Assembly: GCA_018894105.1 (NCBI GenBank)
Contig: CM032117.1
Coordinates: 44,626,501 to 44,690,500, forward strand
From: Jacaranda mimosifolia
Taxonomy: Eukaryota > Streptophyta > Magnoliopsida > Lamiales > Bignoniaceae
DNA: 64,000 nt
Direction: 5' to 3'
Positions 49,842-61,555 of the stretch are shown piece after piece (the first letter of the stretch is position 1; every line of letters begins with the position of its first letter). The notes under the pieces were generated by a model. The model did not search any database and was not told the origin of the DNA. It was given only the letters and a program-made list of their open reading frames with translations. The translations under genes and the position numbers were made by a program.

Positions 49842-50954
49842 GTTGCAACATAGAGAGATTGCGAAAATATGAATTGCTGACTACTGTTTGACGCCTAGCC
49901 TGTTTAATGATTATGTCATGTGTAGGCTTTCAAAGAAGCCTATTTAATTAAAAATGCTGAGGGTAGGATTTTAAAAAATTCTATAACGCCTATCAGGTCG
50001 GCCTGTATAAATAAATTATATTATAACATAGATTTATTTATTTTAGATATTTATTTAATTAATTTTCTAATGTAAATTATATACACTAATTAGTTTTTAA
50101 TTAATTTTGTGGATGTGGTATTAATTTTTTTTTATACAGATGTATCCTTTTCATATGCGCATGGCTGTAGCTTGACTTATAATAATATGTTGTTCTACTC
50201 TTCTTTTTGTTTAAATAAATATATTGTAATTGTTAAATGTTGTTGCTTAATATAAAGTAAACAAATTCTAGGCTTAGTAAGGCCCATCAAGGTTGTAAGC
50301 CTATGAGGGCCTGAACCTAGTAAAAGCTTCAACCTATAGAAAATTTAATCCTATTTGTAATCTTGAAGAAAATAAGATTTTATAGGCCAGGCCTAGACTT
50401 CGCAAAAATTAAACAAAGGCTAGGCCATGCCTACAAAAAAAAGCATATGACAAGTAATGGGCTACACTTAGGGTTACAATTTATACAACAGGCTTCATCT
50501 ATTTAAAGCAATGCCTAGTCTAGCCTAGCCTATTCCCAACCGTAGCAGTGAGAAAAGTGGATTGAGCTAAAATGCTGATCAGTGAAACAATCCACTGTCA
50601 TTTTTTTTCCATCTACCTTGTACAACTATAGTGGAGGGCGTAATGCCTTTTTTTTTTTCTGCAATCAATCTATAATGTTATTGTGGTATTTAAATTTTTA
50701 GTTAACTCAGCAACATTTTACATATAACGAAATTTATATACAAACTTCAAAATGTATTATAAATCAGTTATATGTAATGTGTGGTATAATTGCAGAATGT
50801 ATATGGCATGGTTAATCTATCTAAAATAAATATTCATTCACGCAAGTGGAAAGGAAAAAAAAATAAAAAGAAAAAAATCAGGTTCTAGTGAAGAGTTCTC
50901 TTGATTATACTCAAATCCAACTATCCAAGCCACAACCATTCATATATGTATTAT

Positions 50955-51541
50955 GTTTGAGCTAGGGGTGTAAGATGAGTCGAGCCAGCTCATGAGCTCA
51001 GTGGGGCGGCTCGATTATAGCTCGACTCTAGCTCAAGTGTTTCGAGCTCGAGCTCAACTTTAGTTGTTCAAAAGCTCATGAGCTGGCTTATGAACTTTTG
51101 ACTATTTTTAAATAATATATATTAATTAAATAATATATATTAATAATTGACTTTGTCTAATTTTAAATATTTATTATATACTATTAAATAATTAGAATAT
51201 ATTAAAATTTTTATATTTTATTAATAATTATAATATATTATAATTTACATAATTACAATAATTATTATGATACATATTATATTAATAATTATAATTTAAA
51301 ATATTTTATTAATTTAACATTTGATTAAATTTTATTAAATAAATAAATATTAATAATTTAATATTTAATTTGGTTTACAAAAAATGTAGTGAGCTGCGCT
51401 CGAACTCGACAGTGCTAGAGCTTGTGAGCACGTGAGCTCGAGACCTTAAAAGCAAGCTCATCGAGCTCGAGCTCGAGCTCAAGCCTGCAATTTTTGCCAA
51501 GCTCGACTTGAGCTTGACTCATTTACACCCCTAGTTTGAAC
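50955..51541. mobile_element. hAT-like miniature element with clear 8-bp TSD
   Basis: The body 50963-51533 (571 bp) begins TAGGGGTGTAAGATGAGTCG and ends GACTCATTTACACCCCTA. Flanks are GTTTGAGC (50955-50962) and GTTTGAAC (51534-51541), 7 of 8. Subterminal regions carry repeated GAGCTCGAGCTC motifs and the centre is very AT-rich. There is no coding capacity; the element would depend on a hAT transposase elsewhere. Confidence 0.85.
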
Positions 51542-51733
51542 GCATAAAATGAAGAGAGATGAAGTGTGGGCCACACCCATCAAAATGCATGTCATGGCTG
51601 TCAAGTACACTATCACCAAATAGTCATCCCCCACATTTATTAAACATGACCCACCATTTATTGCTGCAAATTTGATTAAAATTAATAAAATTAAACAAAC
51701 TTAAAATGTTGTCATACGGATACAAGAATGTAG

Positions 51734-52913
51734 GTGGCAACATTTGGACAACTCACTGTGAAGAACAAAACAGATGTGTTATTCACAAATCTGGAACCCA
51801 GCATTTCTCATCCGATCATTACATCTAAACAGAAACATCCTGGGCCTAAATACATTCAAGTGTGGGTATCATTTCAAAACAGATTCATAGTAGCCGTGTG
51901 TGGTGTCATGTTCACCAAGTTGTCAACCATTTTATTGTATCAACATGTAAGTAACGCAATGCATCTGTTTGATGTGTAATTTTCCTTTCAATAAATGATC
52001 TTAATACTACATACAAGTAGGTTACCCAATAGAAAGAACATGAATATATTGTTTCAGCTACATTCAGAGAATATTCCTACATTATTACATACATTAATCA
52101 CTTTATTTGCTAATTTATTAGGGATATATGACTTTTAATGTAGGTCAAGCACACAAAAAAAGGGCCTTCAACTAGGATTCAGATGGGTACTAACATTGAA
52201 GGTAAGCATCCTACATTCACACCAGCTTCAAAGATTCCAACACAAGTTACACAGACATATAATAGAAGGCTGCCTAAATCATACACGAATCCGGGGAAGT
52301 TGTCACCAGATCAACAAGGTATTAGACCGAGCCAAGGTATTAAGTTCCATGATAAGGAAAAGTCCACATGTATTCCTGCCGATGTACCCGATTATCTTGG
52401 AAAGGTAGTATCCACTTTTGAACCGTATCAATCGTTGATTTGTTATATCTAATGTCTATTTAAGAATACACACACATGTTTGTACATATATATCTATATT
52501 AACTTTCTTATATATTTTTTTCCACATCCTCCAGAAGCATGCACACAGCAATCCATTCTCCCCCTACGGTAACCTTCGTTTGGACAAGTTATCTATGCCA
52601 TATCCTGTCTCCTTGCTCCATAATGCAAAGGTACCATCGTTAAGCTCATTTTTAACATGTCATAGTCTTTAGCATTTATTCACATTGCCTTCCAAAATGC
52701 ATGTCAGGGGATGATTCTTTGTAATGTATTAGTCCTATTTAATGCAAACAAATAAAAAATGCATAATAGTTAAATCCCATTGCCTATAACTATGTAATTG
52801 TACAACTAATGAACCGTAAGCAAGCCTTTACTTAGTGAAATGCATTTAATGTTAACACTACTCTAGTTTGTGAGACACCATATCTGTATTCAACCACATT
52901 TTTGTATTAATTT
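51734..52913 (+). other. Possible 5' exons of the Ulp1-type gene
   Basis: Open frames at 51734-51979 and 52183-52452, plus acceptor/donor-like sites (TAATGTAG at about 52143, GAAGGTAAGC at about 52200, CCTCCAG at about 52535), suggest early exons. None contains a motif I recognise, and I could not chain their frames. The region from 52650 to 52913 looks like intron. Confidence 0.3.
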
Positions 52914-55890
52914 GTGTTAGCTGTTTTACCAAAACACGGCAGTTTAATCATTGGGCATGTGATTTATTCTATGTGTCAAGTAACTCACTCAGGGCCTAAC
53001 AACAAGTTTCAGGTTTGCAAGTTTGACCACCACACATCATTGTGTAAAATTTGTGATGTGAATATTACTCTAAGTGAGTCACAAAGACAAGCGATTGAGG
53101 TCCTCGGTTTTGGGGCCATGACTAATATGCATTTTGATAGTCTGGATAAGACGCTCCTCAAGTGGATAATTGAGAGATATGATCCAGAGAATAGTATCTT
53201 AAACATTCATGGGACTCTTTTAAAGATTGATGATGAAGCTCTCAATCAATGCCTTGGCATTCCCAGGTCTCGTGTCACAATACACTTGGACACAACAAGC
53301 AACATTGGAATGGAAAAATTGGGCCATCTATTTAACATTGTTGAATGAAGGATCGACATTGGCTTCTTAGCAGACAGACTAAAAATTTATGATGATTGCA
53401 GTGAGGAATTTAAGGCTATGTACATGGCATTATTGTTTGGTGTAGTTTTGTTCCCCCATACCCATCAGAATGTGCCAACATACTACTTAAACATGATTGT
53501 CAGGTTGTTGCAACCATCTCGTCTGAATTGGGCTGGTTTTGTCCGTCAAAGCATTGAAGATGGAGTTAGGCAGTGAAAAAAATCCTCCCACACATATGTT
53601 GGCGGTTGTGTCCTCTTTTTCCAAGTAATACATAACAAAAGATATTACATATAATTAGTATGTACATAATGAGGAATCATATAATGCTAATTCCAAATAC
53701 GTTGTGTAGGTATTTTTCTATGCTCGAGTTCGACCAAAGGGGTCGACACACTTCATCAAGACAGATGCTGAGATTCCATATCTGAATTATCTTACAAAGA
53801 AAAGGCTTGGTCTTCTAAAGGATGGCATGCAGTGTCAAGGAAGGTATTGGAATGCCATGGTAAACTGATATAATAAGTAAGGTATTTATTACAAGTATCA
53901 ACGCTCATAATTGATCAATCTAATGACTTGAAATGTAAATGTCATTACAGGCATGCATCGTGGAGACAAGCTCTACGGAAACAACATTAGAAGTGATAAA
54001 AAAGTTGAAAAGGTCTCATTGTAGCGGTGATTTACCTCTCAAAGAAGCAATAGCTAAAAATTGAAATGTTGGGACACTACATGTGAGACATAGTTTGGAA
54101 AAATTTGGCCCGTCAGATTCACTTACCCTTGACCAAAGAGTTGAAAGTCATATCGTCTCAATGGATGCTCGCCTTGCCACTTTTGAGAGTCATATAGTTG
54201 AAACGGGGACTACATTAACTGACTTAGTACACAAGTGTCTAGAATAGATTCCTTCGACGATCTCATCATCCCTGCAAACTACGATCCCAGAGACAATCAA
54301 GAATCATATTCTCCAATTTGTCTTCCCATCTACACCGTCCACACAATATAAGGTCGGTTCCTCCAACATATCACATTCAGTTGATGGGAATGTTGCCGAC
54401 ATTGGACAAGTCAATGAGCACACCCCTTAATCCAAACCCGTGAAAAAACTCAACCCAATGAAGTTATTTTCTAATGCCCAACCACGTTATGAAGGTAGTC
54501 CTGAGACTGCAATTGATCTAACCGACATCTCTGAATGGGAGCAACATAATGATATGCCAACCAACGAAGGACCATTCAACCCTACATTAGATGAAGAAGA
54601 AATCGTCATGTACCTATTTGATGACAAGCGGCCCATGAGGTAGCGGATATTTACATATTCCTACAACATGCCACTAGAATTATGCTTCATTCTATGATGC
54701 CAATGTAATTGCCATTTACATAAATACTTCGTCCATGCGTCATCAAAGGGAATACATCATTGATTTGCAAGGGTGGGGGTTGACTCGGAGCAATATAATG
54801 TGTTTGAAGCCTATCATATACGTCAATGGAAGTGTAAGGAAGTGTTCTGCACATTACAAGTTAATTTGTGTGCGTAAATTGATATAATGCTTAGTGAATG
54901 CAACTTTAAATTTATGAAGGTCATCAATTGTGTGGCCTACATGTGCACACTTATGGAATGTGAAAAATCAACTGCACCTACTCGTTGGTACTTGCCCGCA
55001 ATGTTTTCAGTGAGTTAAATCGCTTTATTCTTTTGTCTTCAAGTTCATGAACTTTATTTTACAAGGCTGATCTTCAAATGTGATTCTACACTTACTCACA
55101 TGGATCGAATATTTTTCCCAGCAAGAATGTTTGGCAAGAGATCGATTCAATGACAACTTAATCATACATACCTTCTTTGATGGATTTGATGCATTTAGTA
55201 ACAACATTGAAAGTTGTCAACAAATGTTCATTCCACTCAACGATCTTTACCAACACTGGCTACTATGTATTGTTGACTTGAAGGAAGAAACATTGTCAAT
55301 TTGTGATACATTTCCTGATGAAGCGATGAATGAGTATAGGAAAGGACTCATCAAAATACTGGTAACTTATGTGATTTGCTTATCTCCTGCCAACTCAATG
55401 TTAATTGCTTTGATTAACACATTCAGTGGCATATGATATAGGTTGACCGACTGGAATGTCTGCTTCATCAATGGGATCCACGGTACAAAGTGAAGGAGAT
55501 AGCAAGAAAATTCAATCATGTTGTGCCTTCGTGGGTTCCAAGACAAAAAAATTTGTAAGAAATCATCATCTTATTTTGTCATTCCAATCAACATAAGCTT
55601 TACTCTTTCAAATTAATTTTTGTATGATTGCCTCGTAGGTACGACTGTAGATTATATGTTTGTCTGGTAATGTTTTTTGGTATCGATACGGTTAAGATGA
55701 TGGATGAGGTATGTAATACAATATGTAATTATTTAGAATTTCTTTATATAATGCTTCACATGCTTGGTCAAGCCTGGTATGCTAAATATCTATTCAGAAT
55801 ATGAACCAGGAAATGTCTGAATCTGCCAAACGACACTTGGCGACATTACTTTATAGAAGCAAGTTCAACAAGTTTGCTTGGAGGGATTAA
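52914..55890 (+). pseudogene. Ulp1 (C48) SUMO-protease-type gene of a plant mobile element
   Basis: Splice sites give exons of about 52914-53624, 53710-53859, 53951-54639, 54749-54833, 54920-55009, about 55070-55361, 55442-55554, 55639-55708 and 55798-55890; nearly all join in phase. The N-terminal part has SESQRQAIEVLGFGAMTNMH, LLKWIIERYDPENSILNIHG and DDEALNQCLGIPRSRV, a domain common upstream of plant transposon Ulp1 proteases. Exon 6 carries the catalytic His in FIPLNDLYQHWLLCIVDLKE followed by SICDTFPDEA. Exon 8 carries the catalytic Cys in YDCRLYVCLV, with Arg where the family has Gly. The protein ends RHLATLLYRSKFNKFAWRD. Stops at 53346, near 53575 and near 54060, and a frame problem near 55080, make it a pseudogene. 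C48 proteases cleave SUMO from targets; in Mutator-like elements the role is unknown. Confidence 0.83.
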
Positions 55891-56180
55891 CCCATTTACC
55901 TTGTAGGGAAACAATGGAGATTTGTGTTCTCATGCATATATGATCCTAAATCTTTTGCAAAATACCACATTCCAGTACATGTTTTGAGGATGTAGTATGA
56001 CTAACTAAATTTAGGTTCAATGTATGGATATCTTATATAATATGGTGTTATGTATTTTGCCTTTATTTTCTTGTCATCTATGACAATGGATTCCTACATG
56101 AATTCAGTGACTCAACTATTTATGTCTGTGATCAATAACGTTCGAGTCTACCAATTATGTGGGCTTCTCACAATCCTGCA
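55891..56180. other. Intergenic space between convergent genes
   Basis: No gene. T-rich sequence consistent with 3' untranslated ends. Confidence 0.5.
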
Positions 56181-56402
56181 GGAAAATGACTAAGGGCTAT
56201 TAGCTAGGTCGATGAAAAAACTGAGCCTGATCTCAAGTATTGTACACCTCATGCAGGAAAACAACTGAGGGCTAATAGCTCGGGCTACGAGAAAATTAAG
56301 CCCCAGCTTAGGTACTGTATTCTTCATGTAGGAAAATAACTGAGGCCTCCGAGCAGGGGCAATGAAAATTCTATGCCGTAGCTCACTTGTTGTACTCATT
56401 GT
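56181..56402. repeat. Minisatellite, three 75-bp units
   Basis: Units start GGAAAATGACT (56181), GGAAAACAACT (56256) and GGAAAATAACT (56331), exactly 75 bases apart. Each then has GAGG(G)C..., a GAAAA block, an AGCTCA/AGCTTA block and TGTA-C-TCAT. Confidence 0.92.
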
Positions 56403-56405
56403 CTT

Positions 56406-56613
56406 TCCGTTTTAATTTGAAGCACAAAATGATATCCATGCAATAACCCACTAATTGAACCAATTCATACTTGCAACGAAATTCACATTATCTCGTATCT
56501 CAATTGCTCTAATCGTGGTGGTCCCATTTTAATCTGTATCACAACATGGGATCCGTGCACTAACCCACTAACTGAACAAAATCATACTTGGAACTAACTT
56601 TACATAATTTCAA
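56406..56613. repeat. Tandem duplication, two 117-bp units
   Basis: TTTTAATTTGAAGCACAA at 56410 and TTTTAATCTGTATCACAA at 56527 start two copies. Both contain TAACCCACTAA(T/C)TGAAC and end around (C)ACATTATCTC / TACATAATTTC. Confidence 0.85.
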
Positions 56614-56896
56614 AACTAAACATATCAATGTGTTTTTTTATCAAAAAACATAGAATTAACATTTTAAAAAGGCAGAGCGCAGGGACTTCGTAGAAGTTGG
56701 CTGTGTTTCACGAAAGATTTATAACAACTGCCCAACTGATGAATATACACGAGTATCAATGTCTATATTTTTTCTCCTTAATATATTGATCTTATCTCTA
56801 TCAATTCTTTATGAAGCCCCACTATTGTTCCAATCAAATCACTGTCCCTATTAAGAAAAAATATTTGCATGACGATGTCAAAATATACACACAAAA

Positions 56897-59700
56897 TCAT
56901 ATCCACTTATAATATATGCTTGTATTGCATTTAAATAAATTTTTCGAAATATCAAAACTCACTTCATTTGGTGGAGGCCGCATGTGGTAGTAGAACGGCA
57001 TGTAGGGTGCTGGTGCTTGACCCAACACATTCATATAGCTTAAGTAGGGACCATACGGCACATTGGGCATCTGACATGTAACTTGGTGCATGGGATATAC
57101 AAATGGAAATGGGAATGATAGATGCATGGAATTACCAATGCTAGGTAGGTGCGGCACGGCTCTAAGAGAGGCTTGAATAATGTTAGGCACTTGACTTTGT
57201 GCATTCACATTGGAATTCAAGCTCTTCGGTGGGGTTACACCATTAGTATGATTTGACGGTGTTGTTGTCCCCTTACAATTTTGTGTCCTACTTCTCTTCC
57301 CACGGGTGTTCTTTCGCCTCTCCAAAATTGATAGATTCATATCACAAGTACTAGCCTTATGGCCAACACCACTTTTAAACACAATAAGACATAATAAATT
57401 TTATAATTAGTACGATAAACAACTAAAAACATAAAGACTCAACATACGCATTGAAGTGGGATCTATTACCCGCAAAAGCTGCATTTTTGCTTCTTTTCAC
57501 GACAAGCTCCCCTGCTTCGAATCTTATTGGGGTCCATCACTCCTTTTTCTTTTGTTTGTCTTTCAGGGTCCCTCACATCTTCGTACGGAGTTTTAGACTC
57601 TACTTCAACATTGCTTCCACTAAACTCAAACCCAGCATTAGAATGCAATATAAAATCCTCTTCTGCATCTTCAATCAATTCTGACACCCGATTCATGGAG
57701 TTCGTAAAACCAATAGTCGTTTGTGATGAAATAATGGACAAGTTGATACATTCCTTGTTCAATCTTGCAAACCTACTCTGTTGTGCATCAACCATTTCAG
57801 CATTAGATGAGATTTTATCTTTCAGCTTACTGCCACATTCAATAAGCCATCGAGCAAGTATGCTTCCTCTAAGAAATTCCATAATGCCCAAACACTTGAA
57901 TGCGGATATTATATGGCAACATGGTAAACTCTGAGACTCCAGCATCAAACAATTACACTGGAACTTACATTCATCAACATCAATATGTACAGTATAACCA
58001 TCCCCATCACAATCATTGTAATGTCGAAAAACAAACATGTCTTTGCTTTCACCTAGTCTGCATTTACTCTCTAGCACAAGGGCTTGTTCTGCTCTAATTT
58101 GATCACATATAAGGAAAAAGACCTTCTTCGTGCAAATACGAGCTACATGTCTCTCAACCATTTCTAGAGGGCTCTCTTTTACAACAGGTTTCAACCTCTC
58201 ACATTCTAATTGCTTCCCAAGAAAATCACTCATAATTCTCCCTAAGTGCGGATGTAGTGCTGCAAAAATTATGTCAAACTCATTTTTTGGTTAACTGAAA
58301 GTTTTATTAATGAGTTCGTCGACTCAGCTCGTTGCGTAGTATTCATCCTCCCCATAAAGTGCCCATGAAAGAAAGCCTCGGCCCATATATGTTTTTTTTC
58401 ATATATTTCCTTCACCCAAGGATGGTCATGTAATTCATATACTTCAATCAAATTTAACCAACACATTTTAAATTCTTCAATAGAACAGTGTCTACCAAGC
58501 AACGTGAGGAAATCATTACAAAACCCGGGAATTTTTACCTTTTGTCGACAGTTACGACCTAGGTGCCAGCTACAAATCCTGTGTCTCGTCCCAGGAAATT
58601 CAGACTTAATAGCTGCAATCATGGATGCATCCTGATCAGTCAACACAGACCTAGGAATTTTTCCATTCATTACCTCAAGGAATGTCTTCAACAACCACTG
58701 GTAGGAGTCAATGGTCTCGTTGAACATAATAGCAGCAGCAAATATACATGTCGATGAATGATTGTTGATGCCAGAAAAAATTATTAATGGAAATTTATAT
58801 GCATTCATCTTGTATGTACTATCAAATATAACATCACCAAAAACATCATACTCAGCTTTCGAGATCCCATCGCACCAAAATATTCTCGACAATGCACCAT
58901 CTTTATCTAATGTGTACCCAAATGCAATTTCTGGGTCTTTCTCTTGCATGTTATCCAACAAACTCAACATTGTATTGACATCTCCTTCGCGAACCCTTTC
59001 TCTACGTAACTTGTACAACCAATTATACCCATCCTTCATTTTAAAAGAAAGCTTACCAGCCCCTCCAGCTAAATATTCCAAGTAATCCATTACTCCATTG
59101 GGCTTAAAACCAAAATCTATCATCAATGCCAGCAATGACTTGTCGGAGCTCGACATGGACCTGCATATCATATCAACATAAATTTCAAGTCAAAATGAAT
59201 TGCAATGTGTGAGTGCAGATTAATAAACAAACTCTAAGTTGAAATACCGATTGTACCGCGTATTGTTAGTATCTAAAATATGATTATGCTGTGAGCGAAA
59301 TCTCATCACTGAATATTTGTCGGATATTCGATCATGAGCAATACAAAAACTGGCTTTGCATCCACACCTTGTTTCTGGTGTAGGTTCTCGCCTCCGACAA
59401 TATCCATCTTCAATTGTCTTCCGGAATCCCTCACAACTGCACACCCACTCTCTATTTTTCACAAGCTCACCAACCTTCCCTTTTATACTTTGTTTTCTAA
59501 CTTTAAAACCTACTATCCTTGCATATGATTCATAAAAAATTTCTGCATCGTCAACTTTATCGAACATCAAATCACGAATAACTTCCTCATACACTATCGT
59601 TGGCATTGAATCCTCACACCCAACATCTTCATTAACATCTGCTAAATTTTGTAAATTTAATTCACTCAAACCTCCATTGCAATTTTGACAATATAAAATA
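56897..59700 (-). pseudogene. FAR1-type Mutator-like transposase
   Basis: Exon 1 (to 59248) holds the FAR1 DNA-binding domain (FDKVDDAEIFYESYARIVGF, KVRKQSIKG, WVCSCEGFRK, TRCGCKASF, DKYSVMRFRSQHNH). An 87-base intron with GT/AG ends (59247-59161) joins it in phase to exon 2, which has the MULE transposase core: DVFGDVIFDSTYKMNAYKFP, PRSVLTDQDASMIAAIKSEF, HRICSWHLGRNC and RAESTNSLIKLSVN, then a SWIM zinc finger FQCNCLMLESQSLPCCH. A third exon (57371-56897), after the donor at 57469, completes a CCHC zinc knuckle split by the intron (CSFCG|GVGHKASTC) and adds a Pro/Met-rich tail. A stop at about 58269 and a frame change near 58240 interrupt the part after the core, and no ATG is evident near 59669, so it is damaged or has an unseen first exon. 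The first residues of the frame use TTG. Confidence 0.88.
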
Positions 59701-60840
59701 CATAATAAACAAAATGTTCAATGAAGTTAGAACAACTACATACCTAAATTAATATGAATGCTTCACTACATTTTATCACATCATAAAAAAATTAATACCA
59801 TAATCCTTTTTTATAAAATACACAAATTTAAGTATTATGCTAATTCACACACAGCTCCTACATAGAAATACCAGCAAACATCCACATTGACAAAATAGTG
59901 ATGAAAACGCCCAAAACTCAACAAAATAGTTATTCCACTTGCCTATATTCGCAGAAATTTCCTTCACATTTCCCCCCATAATGTTATCAACACCATTTGC
60001 TTACTGCATTGCAAACACGAAGGATGAATATGTGATAGCAATAATGGTTGAAGTTGGATACTCCACACAAAAAATTACAACATTGATTATGAGTTTCCCC
60101 AAGTATCAAACCACATTGCTGTTGTGGTTAACGGTTCTTCCCAACACTAGATCATTAACAAGCATCTATAAGGATTTTTTTCGAGATATTGACAATAAAT
60201 TAAATTAGGGCTGCAGGGGGCAGAGAAATATTGCAGTGACAGGGGGAGGGGGAAGAAGATGCTGTTTGAAAAAAATGTTCAACATTTACATACACATTTC
60301 GAGGTCATTTCTGTGTTTTAACTTTTTATTACTTAAATTATGGACAACTTTGCTAGGTCAACATTTACAACCATTCAAAGGGCTTTTTTGTCTTCAAATA
60401 TTTTATTACTAAAAGCTTGCCATACGTGTCGCCCGTTGGTACAATTGTTTCATCCGGTATGTACTGCAAAATTGGATGGAAGACAACCCCTTATGAGTAA
60501 CATGTAAAAGCAATAATTATTATATTAAATGGTATATTTTTCTTCCAAATTAATATAAATAAATTTAAAAAATAAATGAATATTTTAATCAATAATTTAA
60601 TATAAAAATTTAAAATAAATTATAAATAATAAATTTTAAAATGCAAATAACAATACATCATGTTATTGGGTGTACCCGGGGTCGCATTCAGAAAGATAAC
60701 CTGATGCTTTTTCAAAATTCGAAAATTAATTGAGGATAGTATATAAAAATGTACGTCCAGCAAACAATCATTTTGTGCATGTGGGGAAGAGTGACAAAGG
60801 AATCGCTGTGCACAGCCAGACAGAACGTGCAGCTGTTATA
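59701..60840. other. Upstream region of the transposase; no gene recognised
   Basis: An open frame at 59939-60208 has no known motif. A G-rich run (60212-60254) and AT-rich DNA follow. I looked here for an inverted terminal repeat partner to sequence left of 52 kb and did not find one. Confidence 0.45.
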
Positions 60841-60847
60841 GACCGTT

Positions 60848-60895
60848 CACGTGGCCACCATCAATGACCTTACATGGGTCTGGGCCCTTTATAAT
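60848..60895 (+). promoter_or_regulatory. AG-peptide promoter elements
   Basis: A G-box/ABRE core CACGTGGC (60848-60855), a TGGGCC site-II-like motif (60881-60886) and a TATA-like TTTATAAT (60888-60895) lie in this order, about 136-183 bases before the start codon at 61031. The motifs are visible; their function is inferred. Confidence 0.5.
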
Positions 60896-61030
60896 CTGGA
60901 ACCCGAAACAGGGAAGATTTGTTCTTTGCTTCCATTGATGCAGTAAGTTCGATTATCTCATTGCTTTGAAATAGATAGAGAAAAGGCAAATTTTGCTGGG
61001 TTTTTCAAGATTTTTCAGGAAGAGAAGACA

Positions 61031-61555
61031 ATGGAGATGTTGAGATTGGACTATGTGGTGGCAATTTGTGCTCTTTTTTCGGCTTCGGTTATTCCTTCCA
61101 TCAGTGCTCAAGTCCCTGAGCCGGCTCCTGCCCCTTCAAGCGATGGTTCCATTTTCCCTTGTTTTACAAATATTTAGGAATGTGTTTGGATTGAAGAAAT
61201 AAATTTTAAATTCATAATGACAAATTTGAATAATGATTCAATTTCATTTTATAATTGAATTTCAAATTTGTGTGTGTGCGTTTTCATTTGTAACTATTTT
61301 CAGTTTCACCGTTTCAAATACATGGTTTATATTGGAGTCATTTGAAATTCCTAACGATTCAAATCGTATGCCCATGTCCAAACACAACCTAACTTTTTTT
61401 TTTCTTTTTCACTTTTCAAGAAATGTTCTTTGTAATTTTCCTTTTAACAATGATATTGAATTTGAATTTGTGTTTGTGCAGGGGTAGCAATCGATCAAGG
61501 AATAGCATATGCGTTAATGGTGGTTGCTTTGGCTGTTACCTACATCATTCATTGA
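61031..61555 (+). CDS. Arabinogalactan peptide (AG-peptide, AGP16/20/22/41 type)
   Basis: Two exons, 61031-61145 and 61482-61555, join in phase (GAT G|GG GTA) across a 336-base GT-AG intron and give a 62-residue protein. Residues 1-26 form a signal peptide (MEMLRLDYVVAICALFSASV...). The mature core QVPEPAPAPSSDG carries the Ala-Pro/Pro-Ala motifs whose prolines are hydroxylated and given arabinogalactan chains. The C-terminal IDQGIAYALMVVALAVTYII is the hydrophobic GPI-anchor signal. Length and plan match plant AG-peptides, which are tethered to the outer face of the plasma membrane; the I-D-Q-G-I-A-Y motif is typical. The intron sits just before the GPI signal. The frame is intact with no oddities. 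It converges on the SNF7 gene downstream. Confidence 0.93.

Larger units (their letters stand above)
48250..50545. repeat. hAT-like repeat block (two related halves)
   Basis: AAGCCTATTTAATAAAAA (48271) and AAGCCTATTTAATTAAAAA (49944) open two related stretches. Both continue through AACAGGCTGGACAG / ATCAGGTCGGCCTG and later GTTGCTTAATAT. The right end (50500-50540) has CTAGTCTAGCCTAGCCTATT. These AGGC/GCCT-rich ends are common in plant hAT miniature elements. Either two copies lie side by side or one was split by the element at 49048. I could not fix the ends. Confidence 0.4.

Noticed and set aside
56181..56402. CRISPR-like spaced repeats
   Set aside because: Units are contiguous 75-bp tandem copies with no unique spacers, and the DNA is from a plant nucleus.
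57527..57934. 135-residue plus-strand open frame
   Set aside because: It is opposite the SWIM-containing part of the FAR1-type transposase; no motif of its own.
58226..58330. A 36-base intron between TCA|GTTAACC and TTTTGCAG in the transposase
   Set aside because: Too short for a plant intron; a stop plus a frameshift explains the break better.
58762..59085. 107-residue plus-strand open frame
   Set aside because: It is the shadow of the transposase core on the minus strand.
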